Positions 33,533 to 42,872 of a stretch of DNA of 64,000 bases are shown piece after piece. The notes below the pieces were generated by a model. That model saw nothing but the letters and a program-made list of their open reading frames with translations, made no database searches and was not told the origin of the DNA. Source of the stretch: an uncultured Microbacteriaceae bacterium (GTDB lineage Bacteria > Actinomycetota > Actinomycetes > Actinomycetales > Microbacteriaceae); the NCBI GenBank assembly GCA_903859205.1, contig CAIOLM010000023.1:1-64000 (forward strand). Reading direction: 5' to 3'. Within the stretch, counting starts at the first letter, position 1, and each line of letters starts with the position of its first letter. The position numbers and the translations under genes are program-made.

Positions 33533-34312
33533 TTACCCGAAGCGACCGGAGATGTAGTCCTCGGTTGCCTGCACAGAGGGCCGTTCGAAAATCGTCGTCG
33601 TGTCATCGAATTCAATGAGCTTGCCGGGTTCACCGGTGCCGGCGATGTTAAAGAACGCAGTGCGATCCGACACACGTGAGGCCTGCTGCATGTTGTGCGT
33701 CACAATCACGATCGTGTACTCGGCCTTGAGTTCCTCGATGAGGTCTTCGATGGCGAGCGTCGAGATCGGGTCGAGAGCCGAGCAGGGCTCATCCATGAGC
33801 AACACATCGGGCTGCACCGCGATTGCGCGGGCAATGCACAGACGCTGCTGCTGACCGCCGGAAAGCGAGGAGCCCGGCTTGTCGAGGCGATCCTTTACCT
33901 CTTTCCAGAGGTTGGCTCCCTTGAGTGAGTTCTCAACGATGTCGTCTGCCTCGGTTTTCGGAATGCGCGTGTTGTTCAGCTTCACGCCGGCCAGCACGTT
34001 GTCTCGAATCGACATGGTGGGGAAAGGGTTCGGGCGCTGAAAAACCATGCCGACCTGGCGACGCACGAGAACGGGGTCGACGTTGTCGGCGTAGAGGTTG
34101 TTGCCGTCGAGCAGGACTTCGCCCTCGACGCGAGCTCCAGGGATGACCTCGTGCATGCGATTGAGCGTGCGCAAGAACGTCGACTTTCCGCAACCCGAAG
34201 GACCGATAAAGGCAGTCACTGTGCGGGGCTCGATGGTGAGTGACACATCTTCTACGGCAAGAAATTTGCTGTAGTAAACGTTCAAATCACGAACTTCAAT
34301 GCGCTTAGACAC
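33533..34312 (-). CDS. pstB: phosphate ABC transporter ATP-binding protein
   Basis: The ATPase of the high-affinity phosphate importer, 259 residues as usual. Walker A is [17 protein letters not shown] (about 33), the PstB-typical [16 protein letters not shown]-loop is near 83, the signature is [14 protein letters not shown] (about 150), and Walker B is [13 protein letters not shown], followed by [14 protein letters not shown] with the H-loop His. It is the last gene of pstSCAB, 21 bp after pstA. Phosphate limitation probably induces it through the SenX3-RegX3-like system at 45-47 kb. Confidence 0.97.
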   Translation of the reverse strand: MSKRIEVRDLNVYYSKFLAVEDVSLTIEPRTVTAFIGPSGCGKSTFLRTLNRMHEVIPGARVEGEVLLDGNNLYADNVDPVLVRRQVGMVFQRPNPFPTMSIRDNVLAGVKLNNTRIPKTEADDIVENSLKGANLWKEVKDRLDKPGSSLSGGQQQRLCIARAIAVQPDVLLMDEPCSALDPISTLAIEDLIEELKAEYTIVIVTHNMQQASRVSDRTAFFNIAGTGEPGKLIEFDDTTTIFERPSVQATEDYISGRFG

Positions 34313-34333
34313 GGGATTCCTTTGTGTGGTGGC

Positions 34334-35398
34334 TTATCGGTTGCCCTTGGGGGCAAGAACTTTGGCAAGGATGCGGGCGGCGAGGTTGAGCAGCATGACA
34401 ATGAGCATGAGAACCAGCGCGCCGGTCCAAGCACGGTCAATGTATGCCTGTGCGTCTGCGCCTTGGTTGGCGTATTGCGTGTACACGTATACAGGAAGGG
34501 TCGTCATGCGGCCCTTGAACAGGTCGCCATTGAGGCTTGTGCTCAAGCCCGCGATGATGAGCAAGGGCGCCGTCTCGCCAATGATGCGAGAGATCGAGAT
34601 GACGACGCCCGTGATGATTCCGGCAATCGAGGTCGGCAAAACGACCTTGATGATCGTGAGCCACTTAGGAACGCCGAGGGCGTAAGACGCTTCGCGCAAC
34701 TCATTTGGAACGAGCTTCAACATCTCTTCGGTTGAACGCACGACAACCGGAATCATGAGCAGCGAGAGTGCAACTGCGCCGCCGATGCCGAATCGGATGC
34801 CCGGGCCGAACACAATCGCGAACAGCGCAAAGGCGAAGAGACCGGCAACGATTGAAGGGATGCCAGTCATGACGTCGATGAAGAACGTGATTCCCTTGGC
34901 GAGGCGACCCTTGCCGTATTCGACGAGGTAGATGGCTGTCATGATTCCAATCGGAATCGAGATGACCGAGGCTGCGGCCGTCACTTCAAGCGTTCCCACG
35001 ATGGCGTGAAGGCCTCCACCACCCGCACCTACGACATTGCGCATCGACGTCGAAAAGAACTCCCAGTCGAGTCGATTCAGCCCGTTTGCGACGGTTGTGA
35101 TGATGAGCGACAGCAAGGGAATGAGCGCGATGCCAAAAGCTCCGTACAGTGCGCCTGTGACGAGTCGATCCGTTGCCTTACGCCGGCCCTCGACGATTGT
35201 GCTTAAAACATAGATAAGTGCCACGCTCAAAATGATTGCGATGATCAGCGCCGCGACGATGTTCAACGAGTTGGTGATGCCAGCAATCTGTAGCACCCAG
35301 GAGAAGGCGAACGACACCAGGAGCGAAAGCACTGCGGTTGCGAGAAGCGTGCGGCGCCCAATTGAACGGCGAGAATTCGTGAAGTCAACCGTCTGCAT
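34334..35398 (-). CDS. pstA: phosphate ABC transporter permease PstA
   Basis: A 354-residue polytopic inner-membrane permease. Three N-terminal hydrophobic segments (about 15-37, 43-65 and 87-110) precede a large extracytoplasmic loop and the transport core. The MetI-like cytoplasmic loop with VPNELREASYALGVPKWLTIIKVVLP (residues about 223-248) is the EAA motif that contacts PstB. It is longer than the ~300-residue E. coli protein at the N-terminus, which is common in actinobacteria. The start overlaps the pstC stop by one base. Confidence 0.95.
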   Translation of the reverse strand: MQTVDFTNSRRSIGRRTLLATAVLSLLVSFAFSWVLQIAGITNSLNIVAALIIAIILSVALIYVLSTIVEGRRKATDRLVTGALYGAFGIALIPLLSLIITTVANGLNRLDWEFFSTSMRNVVGAGGGGLHAIVGTLEVTAAASVISIPIGIMTAIYLVEYGKGRLAKGITFFIDVMTGIPSIVAGLFAFALFAIVFGPGIRFGIGGAVALSLLMIPVVVRSTEEMLKLVPNELREASYALGVPKWLTIIKVVLPTSIAGIITGVVISISRIIGETAPLLIIAGLSTSLNGDLFKGRMTTLPVYVYTQYANQGADAQAYIDRAWTGALVLMLIVMLLNLAARILAKVLAPKGNR

Positions 35399-36339
35399 TA
35401 GTTCGCTCCCGAGAAGGCGTTGCGACGGTTGATAATGACACGAGCAATTGAATTCACAATGAGCGTGATGATGAACAGGATGAGGCCGGTTGCGATGAGC
35501 ACGTTGATGCCAAGCCCGTGCGCCTCAGGGAAGTTCAAGGCGATGTTGGCAGCAATCGTGGTGGGGTTTTGAGACTGCAGTAGGGCAAACGACACGATGA
35601 CGGCGGGCGAGAGCACCATGGCGACAGCCATTGTTTCGCCGAGTGCTCGACCAAGGCCGAGCATGGTTGCCGAGATGATTCCGGCGCGACCGAAGGGCAG
35701 TACGGCGGTCTTGACCACTTCCCATTTGGTCGCTCCCAGAGCGAGCGCGGCCTCTTCGTGCAGGCGAGGCGTTTGGAGGAAGACCTCGCGACACAGGGCC
35801 GTGATGATGGGCATGATCATGACCGCAAGCACGATGGCAACGGTGAGAACCGTGCGACCGGTTCCTGACACGGGGCCGGCGAACAGGGGGAACCATCCCA
35901 CATTGTCGACCAGCCACGCGTAGAAGGGTTGAACGAATGGTGCTAACACGCTTATGCCCCAGAGGCCATATACAACCGAAGGCACGGCGGCCAACAGGTC
36001 GATGACATATCCGAGCGGTTGTGCAAGACGGCGTGGCGCGTAATGCGAAATGAACAGTGCAATGCCAACGGAGATGGGCAGTGCGATCATGAGGGCCAGG
36101 GCAGCTGCCCAGACCGTTCCAAAAATCAATGGACCTACATAGGCCCAAAAGCCAGCGCCGTCGTCCGAGATGTCTTTCGGCTTGGCGCTGAGTGCGGGCA
36201 GGCTTTGTGCCACAAGAAACACAGCAACTGCGGCCAGTGTGACCAAAATGATGATGCCCGCTGCGAGAGAGAATCGCGAGAAGAGCTTGTCGCCAAGGCG
36301 TCTGATTGAACGCGGGGACGTCCGGGCTGTGGTGGTCAC
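35398..36339 (-). CDS. pstC: phosphate ABC transporter permease PstC
   Basis: A 313-residue inner-membrane permease that pairs with PstA. Hydrophobic segments include about 22-45, 72-95, 115-140, 160-180 and 280-302. The EAA-like loop RLHEEAALALGATKWEVVKTAVLP (about 195-218) contacts the ATPase. VPSVVYGLWGISVLAPF and MIMPIITALCREVF are PstC-typical. It begins 89 bp downstream of pstS, and a long hairpin (36375-36417) lies in this gap. The stop overlaps the pstA start. Confidence 0.95.
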   Translation of the reverse strand: MTTTARTSPRSIRRLGDKLFSRFSLAAGIIILVTLAAVAVFLVAQSLPALSAKPKDISDDGAGFWAYVGPLIFGTVWAAALALMIALPISVGIALFISHYAPRRLAQPLGYVIDLLAAVPSVVYGLWGISVLAPFVQPFYAWLVDNVGWFPLFAGPVSGTGRTVLTVAIVLAVMIMPIITALCREVFLQTPRLHEEAALALGATKWEVVKTAVLPFGRAGIISATMLGLGRALGETMAVAMVLSPAVIVSFALLQSQNPTTIAANIALNFPEAHGLGINVLIATGLILFIITLIVNSIARVIINRRNAFSGAN

Positions 36340-36374
36340 AATTCTTTCTTACTGCATCGAGTCGAACATAGGAA

Positions 36375-36417
36375 ATGCCCGGCTCTCAAATTCGATGTGA
36401 ACCTGAGAACCGGGCAT
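36375..36417 (-). terminator. attenuator or mRNA-stabilising hairpin between pstS and pstC
   Basis: ATGCCCGGCTCTCA (36375-36388) pairs with TGAGAACCGGGCAT (36404-36417) over 14 positions with a single mismatch, around a 15-base loop. It lies immediately after the pstS stop. No strong U-run follows, so partial termination or 3'-end protection of pstS mRNA is likely, giving more binding protein than membrane components. Confidence 0.65.
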
Positions 36418-36428
36418 CATCCGGCTGA

Positions 36429-37502
36429 TTACTTGATGGCCGCCACGATGTCGCCAGCCTTCTTTGACAGCTCAGCGGTAAGCGGTGCAGAGCCAGCAGC
36501 CTTGGCTGCAGCGGTCTGCCCCTCGGGGCTCACGATGTATCCGATGTATGCCTTCACGAGCGGGGCTACCGCAGCGTCAGCGTACTGCTGGCATCCGATG
36601 ATGTAGCTCACTAGCACCAGCGGGTAGTGCGAGGAGTCGGTCGTCGCACGATTGATCTTGAATGCCAAGTCAGCGGCGTCGCGACCTTCTACAACGGTCG
36701 ACTCAGCAACGACAGCAGCGGCACCTGCAGCACTCGGTGCAACGAACTTGTCGCCCACCTTGATGTTGGCAACACCCAGGCCAGCGGCCTTGGAGAAGTC
36801 GGCGTAGCCGATGGTTCCCTTACCGTTCTTGACAGCCGAGACAACTCCCGAGGTGCCCTGGGCGCCCTCACCGGTTTTGCCAGGGAATACGTCAGCCGCA
36901 GCTTCGGTCCAGTCGGCCGGAGCAACCTTGTTCAGGTAATCGGTGAAGTTCTTGGTGGTTCCCGACTTGTCGGAACGGTGAACAGCCGTGATGGCCAGGT
37001 CGGGAAGAGTGGTTCCCGCGTTCAATGCTGCAATAGCTGCGTCGTTCCACTTGGTGATCTTGCCGGTGAAAATCTTGGCAAGCACCGATGCGTCGAGGTT
37101 CAGGCTCTTGACTCCGTCAACGTTATAGATGACGGCGATGGGCGAGATGTACGAGGGAACCTCGAAGAGCATGGTGCTGGGGGCACAGCCGGCGAATGTC
37201 TTGGTGAGCTCGTCATCGCTCAAGTACGAGTCGCTGCCGGCAAATGCGACGCCACCAGCAATGAACTGCTCGCGACCAGCACCAGAACCGGCGGGGTCGT
37301 AAGTGATGTTGACGTTTTCGTTTGCGGTCTGGAAAGCGGCAATCCAGCTTTCCTGGGCGCTGCCCTGCGCCGACGAACCTGCACCAGCGAGGTCGCCGGA
37401 TAGGTCAGAGCTGCCTCCGCCTGCACACGCAGTCAAGAGAAGAGCAGAAACAGCGGTTACCGAAGCAATAGCCGCATAGCGACCAAAGCGGGTCATCTTC
37501 AC
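36429..37502 (-). CDS. pstS: phosphate ABC transporter substrate-binding lipoprotein
   Basis: A 357-residue extracytoplasmic phosphate-binding protein. GTG 37502 is chosen because AAGGGA lies 7 bases upstream and the signal peptide begins there; the lipobox is LLLTACAGG with lipidated Cys26. Ligand-binding segments are GAGSSAQGSAQESW (about 39), DPAGSGAGREQF, AFAGSDSYL and HRSDKSGTTKNFTDYLNK (near 195). It heads pstSCAB. The leader carries a 22-bp palindrome (37531-37552) and a Pho-box-like direct repeat (37581-37599), so control by phosphate is likely. Confidence 0.96.
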   Translation of the reverse strand: MKMTRFGRYAAIASVTAVSALLLTACAGGGSSDLSGDLAGAGSSAQGSAQESWIAAFQTANENVNITYDPAGSGAGREQFIAGGVAFAGSDSYLSDDELTKTFAGCAPSTMLFEVPSYISPIAVIYNVDGVKSLNLDASVLAKIFTGKITKWNDAAIAALNAGTTLPDLAITAVHRSDKSGTTKNFTDYLNKVAPADWTEAAADVFPGKTGEGAQGTSGVVSAVKNGKGTIGYADFSKAAGLGVANIKVGDKFVAPSAAGAAAVVAESTVVEGRDAADLAFKINRATTDSSHYPLVLVSYIIGCQQYADAAVAPLVKAYIGYIVSPEGQTAAAKAAGSAPLTAELSKKAGDIVAAIK

Positions 37503-37530
37503 GATGTGGTCCCTTTCATGGGGGTCGATG

Positions 37531-37552
37531 TCGAACGTACGTTTACGTTCGA
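37531..37552. promoter_or_regulatory. 22-bp perfect palindrome in the pstS leader
   Basis: TCGAACGTA (37531-37539) and TACGTTCGA (37544-37552) are perfect 9-bp inverted arms around CGTT. It sits 29 bp upstream of the pstS start codon, at or just after the expected transcription start, where a bound repressor or an RNA hairpin could act. It does not resemble the direct-repeat Pho box. Confidence 0.6.
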
Positions 37553-37580
37553 TACAACGATACGGGAGCAGATGTCGCAT

Positions 37581-37599
37581 TCAGGTCAAGTCAGATGAA
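37581..37599 (-). promoter_or_regulatory. Pho-box-like direct repeat upstream of pstS
   Basis: On the minus strand TTCATCTGA-C-TTGACCTGA forms two 9-base units 10 bases apart with two mismatches. It includes a TTGACC -35-like hexamer and lies 80-98 bp upstream of pstS. OmpR/PhoB-type regulators bind such direct repeats. RegX3 is the natural candidate. Confidence 0.38.
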
Positions 37600-37698
37600 C
37601 GGCGTGCGAAACCCAATCTTGTTTTCTGCCTAGCTCAGCTGTGCGAATGCTGAACGTGCGGTCGGTGACGCGTTGAGAGATCGTGCGCACCGTGCGGG

Positions 37699-38646
37699 CT
37701 AAACGAGCGCGTCGTGCGTTTCGATTGCGATGATGCGCGAACGGGGGCTCTCCGAACGAATGTGAACCACACTGAACGACGCAGTGTCGAGTTCAGCCGC
37801 TTGATAGAGGGACGCCGTTGTGGGTGTCCCGGTTGCTGCAGCGATTTCTTCGAGCAAGACAGGAATTACGGGGCCGTGACTGCACAGAATGGCGTTCTTG
37901 CGTTTGTGCAGGCGGCGGTCAACAATGTCGGTGATCTCTTGGCTTGCCCCGCGGAACGCGTGTTGTGACAGGTCATCGGTCACAGTGATTTTGCGATCAT
38001 GTGCCACGGCAAACGGTTCGAGCGTTTGAACGCATCGAACGCTCGAACTCGAAATGATTTTGGTCGGGCCCCATGCGGAGAGTGAGGCAACAATGTGTTC
38101 GGCTTGGCGCAGTCCTTGAGGGGCGAGCGGCCTCGTCTGGTCAGGCAAGCGATACGTGAGGGGGTCTAACGCCTTCGCATGCCGCAACACGATGAGAGCG
38201 AAAGATCGATGAGCGTCGGTGGCCACGAGCGCCTCGAACAGATTCAGAACGTGCCGATCGAGGTCATAGGTGAGTTCCTTCGCGACCTTGTGAATCGGAA
38301 GCCATCGCACGGAGGTGACTTCCTCATTTGGAACGAACACTGACGCCTTGGCAGCTTCATCGCTCACCTCGGCGGCCCAGTAGTGCACTTCCTTGGACTT
38401 GCCGTTGGCGAGGTCGTACCGAGTGACGCCTAGCGGCGCGCCCAGCGCAACGTTGACCCCTGTTTCCTCCCAGGTTTCACGAACTGCGCACTGGGGCAGG
38501 CTTTCACCCGGGTCTAGCTTTCCCTTAGGGAAGGTATGGTCTTTCTGAACCGTGCGGTGAATGACGAGGAGATGAATGACCCCCTTGATTTCACGCCAGC
38601 AAACCGTGCCGGCGGCGTAAACCGTTTCTGAGACTGCCGGGCTCAT
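37699..38646 (-). CDS. NUDIX hydrolase fused to histidine phosphatase domain (MutT1-like)
   Basis: A 315-residue two-domain protein. The NUDIX box [23 protein letters not shown] lies at about 42-64. From residue 155 a histidine phosphatase (SixA/PGM-like) domain begins with IVLRHAKAL (RHG-type His) and contains [13 protein letters not shown] and LCSHGPVIP. This matches mycobacterial MutT1, which sanitises 8-oxo-dGTP and can hydrolyse diadenosine polyphosphates. Its ATG overlaps the ppk stop by 4 bp (ATGA), and in mycobacteria mutT1 also neighbours ppk, so synteny supports the call. Confidence 0.9.
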   Translation of the reverse strand: MSPAVSETVYAAGTVCWREIKGVIHLLVIHRTVQKDHTFPKGKLDPGESLPQCAVRETWEETGVNVALGAPLGVTRYDLANGKSKEVHYWAAEVSDEAAKASVFVPNEEVTSVRWLPIHKVAKELTYDLDRHVLNLFEALVATDAHRSFALIVLRHAKALDPLTYRLPDQTRPLAPQGLRQAEHIVASLSAWGPTKIISSSSVRCVQTLEPFAVAHDRKITVTDDLSQHAFRGASQEITDIVDRRLHKRKNAILCSHGPVIPVLLEEIAAATGTPTTASLYQAAELDTASFSVVHIRSESPRSRIIAIETHDALV

Positions 38647-40820
38647 CGGTTCAATCCGGACCGACGGCGCCTAGAGATGTTTTCCATCAGTGTGTCTTGC
38701 AGGTCGGCGAGCGGGGTCTTCTTGGCGTCGAGGTGGTGACGTTCCCAAATACCGTTCGACCCGAGCCACCACGATGCCGTCGCATCTGACATCGCCAAGT
38801 CAAACATCTCGTTGAGTTCAGCTTGATGTTCCTGCGAGGTAAGGCGCACGAGGGCTTCAACTCGGCGATCAAGGTTGCGGTGCATCATGTCGGCACTACC
38901 GATGTAGACCTGAGGCTCACCCGCACCCTCGAACATGAAGACCCGCGAGTGCTCAAGGTAACGACCCAAGACCGAACGAACGCGGATGTTCTCAGAGAGC
39001 CCGGGAACGCCGGACTTGAGAGAGCAGATGCCCCGCACCAAGACATCCACCGGAACTCCTGCGTTGCTCGCACGGTACAGCGCATCAATGATCTCTTCGT
39101 CAACCATCGAGTTGATCTTGATTCTGATGCCGCTGCGCAGGCCGGCCTTGGCGTTCTTAGACTCCTGATCGATCAGCTTGAGCAAGCCCTTTCGAAGGTG
39201 AAGAGGCGCGACAAGAAGGCGCTTGAACTTCTTCTCGATGGCATATCCCGAGAGTTCGTTGAACAAGCGGGTGAGGTCTTTACCGACCTGCAGGTCATCG
39301 GTGAGCAGGCCGAAGTCTTCATATAGTCGGCTCGTCTTTGGGTTGTAGTTACCCGTTCCGATGTGGCTGTAGTGACGCAGCTGGCCCTTTTCTTGGCGAA
39401 TGACCAAAGCGAGCTTGCAGTGAGTCTTGAGGCCGACCAGCCCATAGACCACGTGCACACCGGCCTTTTCGAGCTTTCGTGCCCACGTGATGTTCGCCTC
39501 TTCGTCGAAGCGAGCTTTGATCTCGACCAGCGCGAGCACCTGCTTGCCGCGCTCGGCTGCACTGATCAAGGCTTTGATGATGGGGCTGTCACCCGAGGTG
39601 CGGTACAGGGTCTGCTTGATGGCCAGCACGTTGGGGTCGGCGGCGGCTTGCTCGAGGAACGCCTGCACGCTCGTGCTGAAGGATTCATAGGGGTGGTGCA
39701 ACAAGATGTCTTGACGACGGATGGCCGCGAAAATGCTCTCGTCTGAGTCGTCTGAACCTTGCAGGGCAACTGCCGTGCGCGGAACGTGGGGCGGGAACTT
39801 GAGGTCGGGTCGCTTGAGTCCGGAAATCTCGAAGAGGCCACCCAGGTGCAGGGGTTCAGGAAGCCGGTAGACCTCCTGCTCGGTGATGTCGAGCTCGCGT
39901 ACCAGCAGATCGAGGGTCACGGCATCCATGCTCTCGCCGATTTCGAGGCGGATGGGCGGGCCAAAGCGGCGCCGAAGCAGACCCTTCTCGAGAACCTGAA
40001 TCAGGTTCTCGGTCTCGTCTTCTTCGATCTGAACGTCTTCGTTACGAGTAACGCGGAACGCGTGGTGTTCAAGAATCTCCATGCCCGGAAAAAGCTCGCC
40101 GAGTTGGTTGGCAATGAGCGCCTCGAGCGGAATGAATCGAACACTCTCGAGCTGCTCGCGTGCGTCGACTCGAATAAAGCGCGGAAGCATCGCGGGCATT
40201 TTGAGGCGAGCAAATTCTTCGGTGCCGCTCTTGGTGTTGCGCACCCGAATGGCGAGGTTGAGTGAGAGCCCAGAGATGTAAGGGAAAGGGTGAGCCGGGT
40301 CGACTGCCAGCGGCATGAGCACTGGGAATATCTGGTCACTGAAGTAACGTGACAGCGCGAACTGGTCGGCCTCGTCGAGCGAGTCCCAGGTGACGATGTG
40401 AACACCGGCCGACGCGAGCGCCGGGGAAACCATCTCTCGGTAGGCCCGAGCGTGCCGGTCTTGAAGTTCGTGTGCCTTGGCTGAGATGTCGGTGAGCACG
40501 TCTGCAGGTGCGCGACCGACGTTCGTGGGTACGGCCAGACCGGTCAGGATTCGTCGCTTCAGACCGGCGACGCGAACCATGAAGAACTCATCGAGGTTGC
40601 TGGCAAAAATGGCCAAGAAGTTTGCGCGTTCGAGCACGGGCACTGTGGGGTCTTCGGCAAGCTCGAGCACCCGTTGATTGAACGCCAGCCAACTCAGTTC
40701 GCGGTCGAGATACCGATCGTCGGGCATGCCCACAGTGTTAATGACACCGGTTGCCTCGAAGTCATCATCGACGCCCTCGACGTTGTCGTCGGCGGTGAGG
40801 TCTCCGGGGTTAGTGGGCAC
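38643..40820 (-). CDS. ppk: polyphosphate kinase 1
   Basis: A 725-residue enzyme that reversibly makes polyphosphate from ATP. The N-terminal domain begins with [23 protein letters not shown] (about 35), then [19 protein letters not shown]. The catalytic PLD-like domains have [10 protein letters not shown]-like [23 protein letters not shown] and the autophosphorylated His in [26 protein letters not shown] (about 460). Tail motifs are [17 protein letters not shown] and [14 protein letters not shown]. It forms a unit with the mutT1-like gene and lies between pst and the phosphate regulators. Confidence 0.97.
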   Translation of the reverse strand: MPTNPGDLTADDNVEGVDDDFEATGVINTVGMPDDRYLDRELSWLAFNQRVLELAEDPTVPVLERANFLAIFASNLDEFFMVRVAGLKRRILTGLAVPTNVGRAPADVLTDISAKAHELQDRHARAYREMVSPALASAGVHIVTWDSLDEADQFALSRYFSDQIFPVLMPLAVDPAHPFPYISGLSLNLAIRVRNTKSGTEEFARLKMPAMLPRFIRVDAREQLESVRFIPLEALIANQLGELFPGMEILEHHAFRVTRNEDVQIEEDETENLIQVLEKGLLRRRFGPPIRLEIGESMDAVTLDLLVRELDITEQEVYRLPEPLHLGGLFEISGLKRPDLKFPPHVPRTAVALQGSDDSDESIFAAIRRQDILLHHPYESFSTSVQAFLEQAAADPNVLAIKQTLYRTSGDSPIIKALISAAERGKQVLALVEIKARFDEEANITWARKLEKAGVHVVYGLVGLKTHCKLALVIRQEKGQLRHYSHIGTGNYNPKTSRLYEDFGLLTDDLQVGKDLTRLFNELSGYAIEKKFKRLLVAPLHLRKGLLKLIDQESKNAKAGLRSGIRIKINSMVDEEIIDALYRASNAGVPVDVLVRGICSLKSGVPGLSENIRVRSVLGRYLEHSRVFMFEGAGEPQVYIGSADMMHRNLDRRVEALVRLTSQEHQAELNEMFDLAMSDATASWWLGSNGIWERHHLDAKKTPLADLQDTLMENISRRRRSGLNR

Positions 40821-40853
40821 GTTCTTATCTTCTCTATCGATATGAACGTGAGG

Positions 40854-41543
40854 TTAAGCGTTTGCCCGAGCAGATGACGGCGCTTCTTCGCTGGCGTTGA
40901 ATCGGTAGCCCACGTTGCGAACCGTGCCGATGAGTTGCTCCATGTCGCCGAGCTTGGCGCGAAGCCGCCGCACGTGTACGTCGACCGTGCGGGTTCCACC
41001 GAAGTAGTCGTAGCCCCAAACCTCTGAAAGCAGCTGTTCGCGCGTAAAGACACGGTTGGGGTGCTGGGCTAAAAAGCGCAACAGTTCAAACTCTTTGAAG
41101 GTGAGGTCAAGCGTGCGCTCGTTGACCTTGACCGAGTAACTCGCCTCGTCGATGACCACGCCCGATGAAGAAATTCGCGAGTCAACTGCGTTGTCGGCAA
41201 GGGCGCGTCCGAGTACAAGGCGGATGCGCGCATCCACTTCTGCCGGGCCGGCGGTGTCGAGCACGACGTCGGCAACCTCCCAATCGGGAGTGACTGCCGC
41301 CATGCCACCCTCGGTCACGACAAGGATGAGCGGAGCGTTGAGGCCGGTCGCGTGCAGAATTTTGCACAGCGTCTTGGCTTGAACGAGATCGGCGCGGGCA
41401 TCCAACATGATGATGTCGCTGTTGGGGGCGGTCACTAGCTGAGCTGGCTCCGCGGGAATCACTCGAACTTGGTGCGTGAGCAACGAGAGGGCGGGCAGAA
41501 CATCGCCGTTGAGGCGCGAAGCGAGTACAAGAATCGATGCCAT
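40854..41543 (-). CDS. glnR: GlnR-like orphan OmpR-family response regulator
   Basis: A 229-residue protein with a receiver-like domain (about 1-115) and a winged-helix DNA-binding domain (about 130-222; [25 protein letters not shown] and [18 protein letters not shown]). The candidate Asp48 in [11 protein letters not shown] lies at the usual place, but the acidic pair at the N-terminus is missing ([12 protein letters not shown]), as in GlnR, which works without phosphorylation. No kinase gene adjoins it. In mycobacteria GlnR (nitrogen regulator) is encoded near phosphate genes too. The glnR symbol is likely but not certain. It is divergent from the small membrane protein gene. Confidence 0.78.
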   Translation of the reverse strand: MASILVLASRLNGDVLPALSLLTHQVRVIPAEPAQLVTAPNSDIIMLDARADLVQAKTLCKILHATGLNAPLILVVTEGGMAAVTPDWEVADVVLDTAGPAEVDARIRLVLGRALADNAVDSRISSSGVVIDEASYSVKVNERTLDLTFKEFELLRFLAQHPNRVFTREQLLSEVWGYDYFGGTRTVDVHVRRLRAKLGDMEQLIGTVRNVGYRFNASEEAPSSARANA

Positions 41544-41658
41544 GGCGCCTCCTTCCCGTCGTTTCCTGGGTCTTTTTAGTGTAACCGGGTTGAACGCCCT
41601 TCCTTCCCGCGGAATTTCACACGCGGTCTCTGGGCGTCCGCGCGGTTAGGATAGTCAC

Positions 41659-41769
41659 ATGCTCGTTGGACTCGAACTCTTCTTCATCGGCCTGCTCGGC
41701 CTGGCCGGTCTGGCGATCGCCTGGATCGCCGGCATCGTCGTCTTCAAGCTCTACAAGGGCCAGCGCTAA
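41659..41769 (+). CDS. 36-residue single-pass membrane protein
   Basis: A small gene easily missed by length cut-offs. ATG 41659 to TAA 41769 encodes 36 residues with one hydrophobic helix (GLLGLAGLAIAWIAGIVVF, residues about 11-29) and a basic C-terminus KLYKGQR, suggesting an inside C-terminal tail. Support for being real: membrane-protein-like composition, and a stop only 9 bp before the ygfZ start, consistent with an operon. The upstream region contains no strong Shine-Dalgarno. The function is unknown; it could be a subunit of a membrane complex. Confidence 0.6.
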   Translation: MLVGLELFFIGLLGLAGLAIAWIAGIVVFKLYKGQR

Positions 41770-41778
41770 GGCGCACGC

Positions 41779-42852
41779 ATGTCCGACGCTTCGTCGTCAG
41801 CTGTTCCTCTGGGGAACCCATTCACGCAACAGCGCGACCTCGCGGCCGGCTCTGCTGCCGTCGTTTTCTCTGACCGCGGAGTCGTTGCGGTTACGGGCAG
41901 CGATCGCCTGAGTTATCTCGACTCTCTGCTGAGTCAGGATCTCGCTCGGCTGTCGCCCGGGCAGAGCGCCGAGGCACTGTTGCTCGACCCCCAAGGTCGC
42001 GTTGAGCGAGCAATGCGTGTGATCGACGACGGATTAACCACGTGGCTCCTCGTCGACGAAAGTCAGGCCGGCCCACTCGCAGCCTTCCTCGACCGAATGA
42101 CATTCAGCAAAAATGCCGCGGCCGCCGATGTCTCGACTGAGTACGTCGCCGTCGGATTCTTTGGTGCAGGTGTTGCATCGACCACAGTCAGCCCGGCAGC
42201 GCCGAACGGGCTCGCCCTGCTGTGGCGCGACCCGTGGAACGAAGTTGTCACAGGTGGCTGGCAGTACGCCAGCGAGGCTGACCACCCGGCCAGCGAATGG
42301 ATATACGCTGAGGCCGTCGTTGCGCGTGCGTCACTTGAGACTGCACTTGGTGGCATCGAGCTGGTTGCCCCCGACGCATGGGATGCCCTGCGGGTGGCCG
42401 CGTGGCGTCCGCGTTTTACCTCCGAGGTTGATGCCACTGCGCTTCCGCACGAGACAGACTGGCTGCGCTCGGCCGTGCACCTGAGCAAGGGCTGCTACCG
42501 GGGCCAAGAAACCGTCGCCAAGGTTCACAACCTCGGGCACCCGCCGCGCCGACTCACGCTCTTGCACCTCGACGGCTCGACGAACATCCTGCCGCTGGGT
42601 GGCGCCGAGGTGACCTTCGACGGCGACGCGGTTGGACATATCACCGCCGCCGTTCGTCACTTCGAAGAGGGCCCTATTGCGTTAGCGCTGCTCAAACGGT
42701 CGGTGGCTCCCGATGCCCTCTTGACCGTCGTCAGCGAAGAGGGTGAGATTTCGGCAACACAGGTGGTCATTGTTCCCGCCGATGCCGGTCGCACGGTGAA
42801 TGTGCCGCGCATGCCACGCCTTGGCGCAGTGAGTCGCAACCCACAAGGCTGA
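41779..42852 (+). CDS. ygfZ: YgfZ/GcvT-like folate-binding protein
   Basis: A 357-residue protein of the YgfZ family, which uses tetrahydrofolate and supports iron-sulfur enzymes or tRNA modification. It starts with a GcvT-like folate domain (RLSYLDSLLSQDLARLSPGQSAEALLLDPQGRVE in outline, residues about 40-75). The hallmark Cys motif KGCYRGQE (about 237-244) is intact. The barrel domain follows with GHPPRRLTLLHLDG. It sits just downstream of the small membrane protein gene, and its stop is 20 bp from the convergent methyltransferase gene. Confidence 0.92.
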   Translation: MSDASSSAVPLGNPFTQQRDLAAGSAAVVFSDRGVVAVTGSDRLSYLDSLLSQDLARLSPGQSAEALLLDPQGRVERAMRVIDDGLTTWLLVDESQAGPLAAFLDRMTFSKNAAAADVSTEYVAVGFFGAGVASTTVSPAAPNGLALLWRDPWNEVVTGGWQYASEADHPASEWIYAEAVVARASLETALGGIELVAPDAWDALRVAAWRPRFTSEVDATALPHETDWLRSAVHLSKGCYRGQETVAKVHNLGHPPRRLTLLHLDGSTNILPLGGAEVTFDGDAVGHITAAVRHFEEGPIALALLKRSVAPDALLTVVSEEGEISATQVVIVPADAGRTVNVPRMPRLGAVSRNPQG

Positions 42853-42872
42853 GAAAAACCTCTCGGGCGGGC

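Noticed and set aside
36627-37403. A 258-codon plus-strand frame inside pstS
   Set aside because: Antisense shadow; pstS has the lipobox and ligand-binding motifs.
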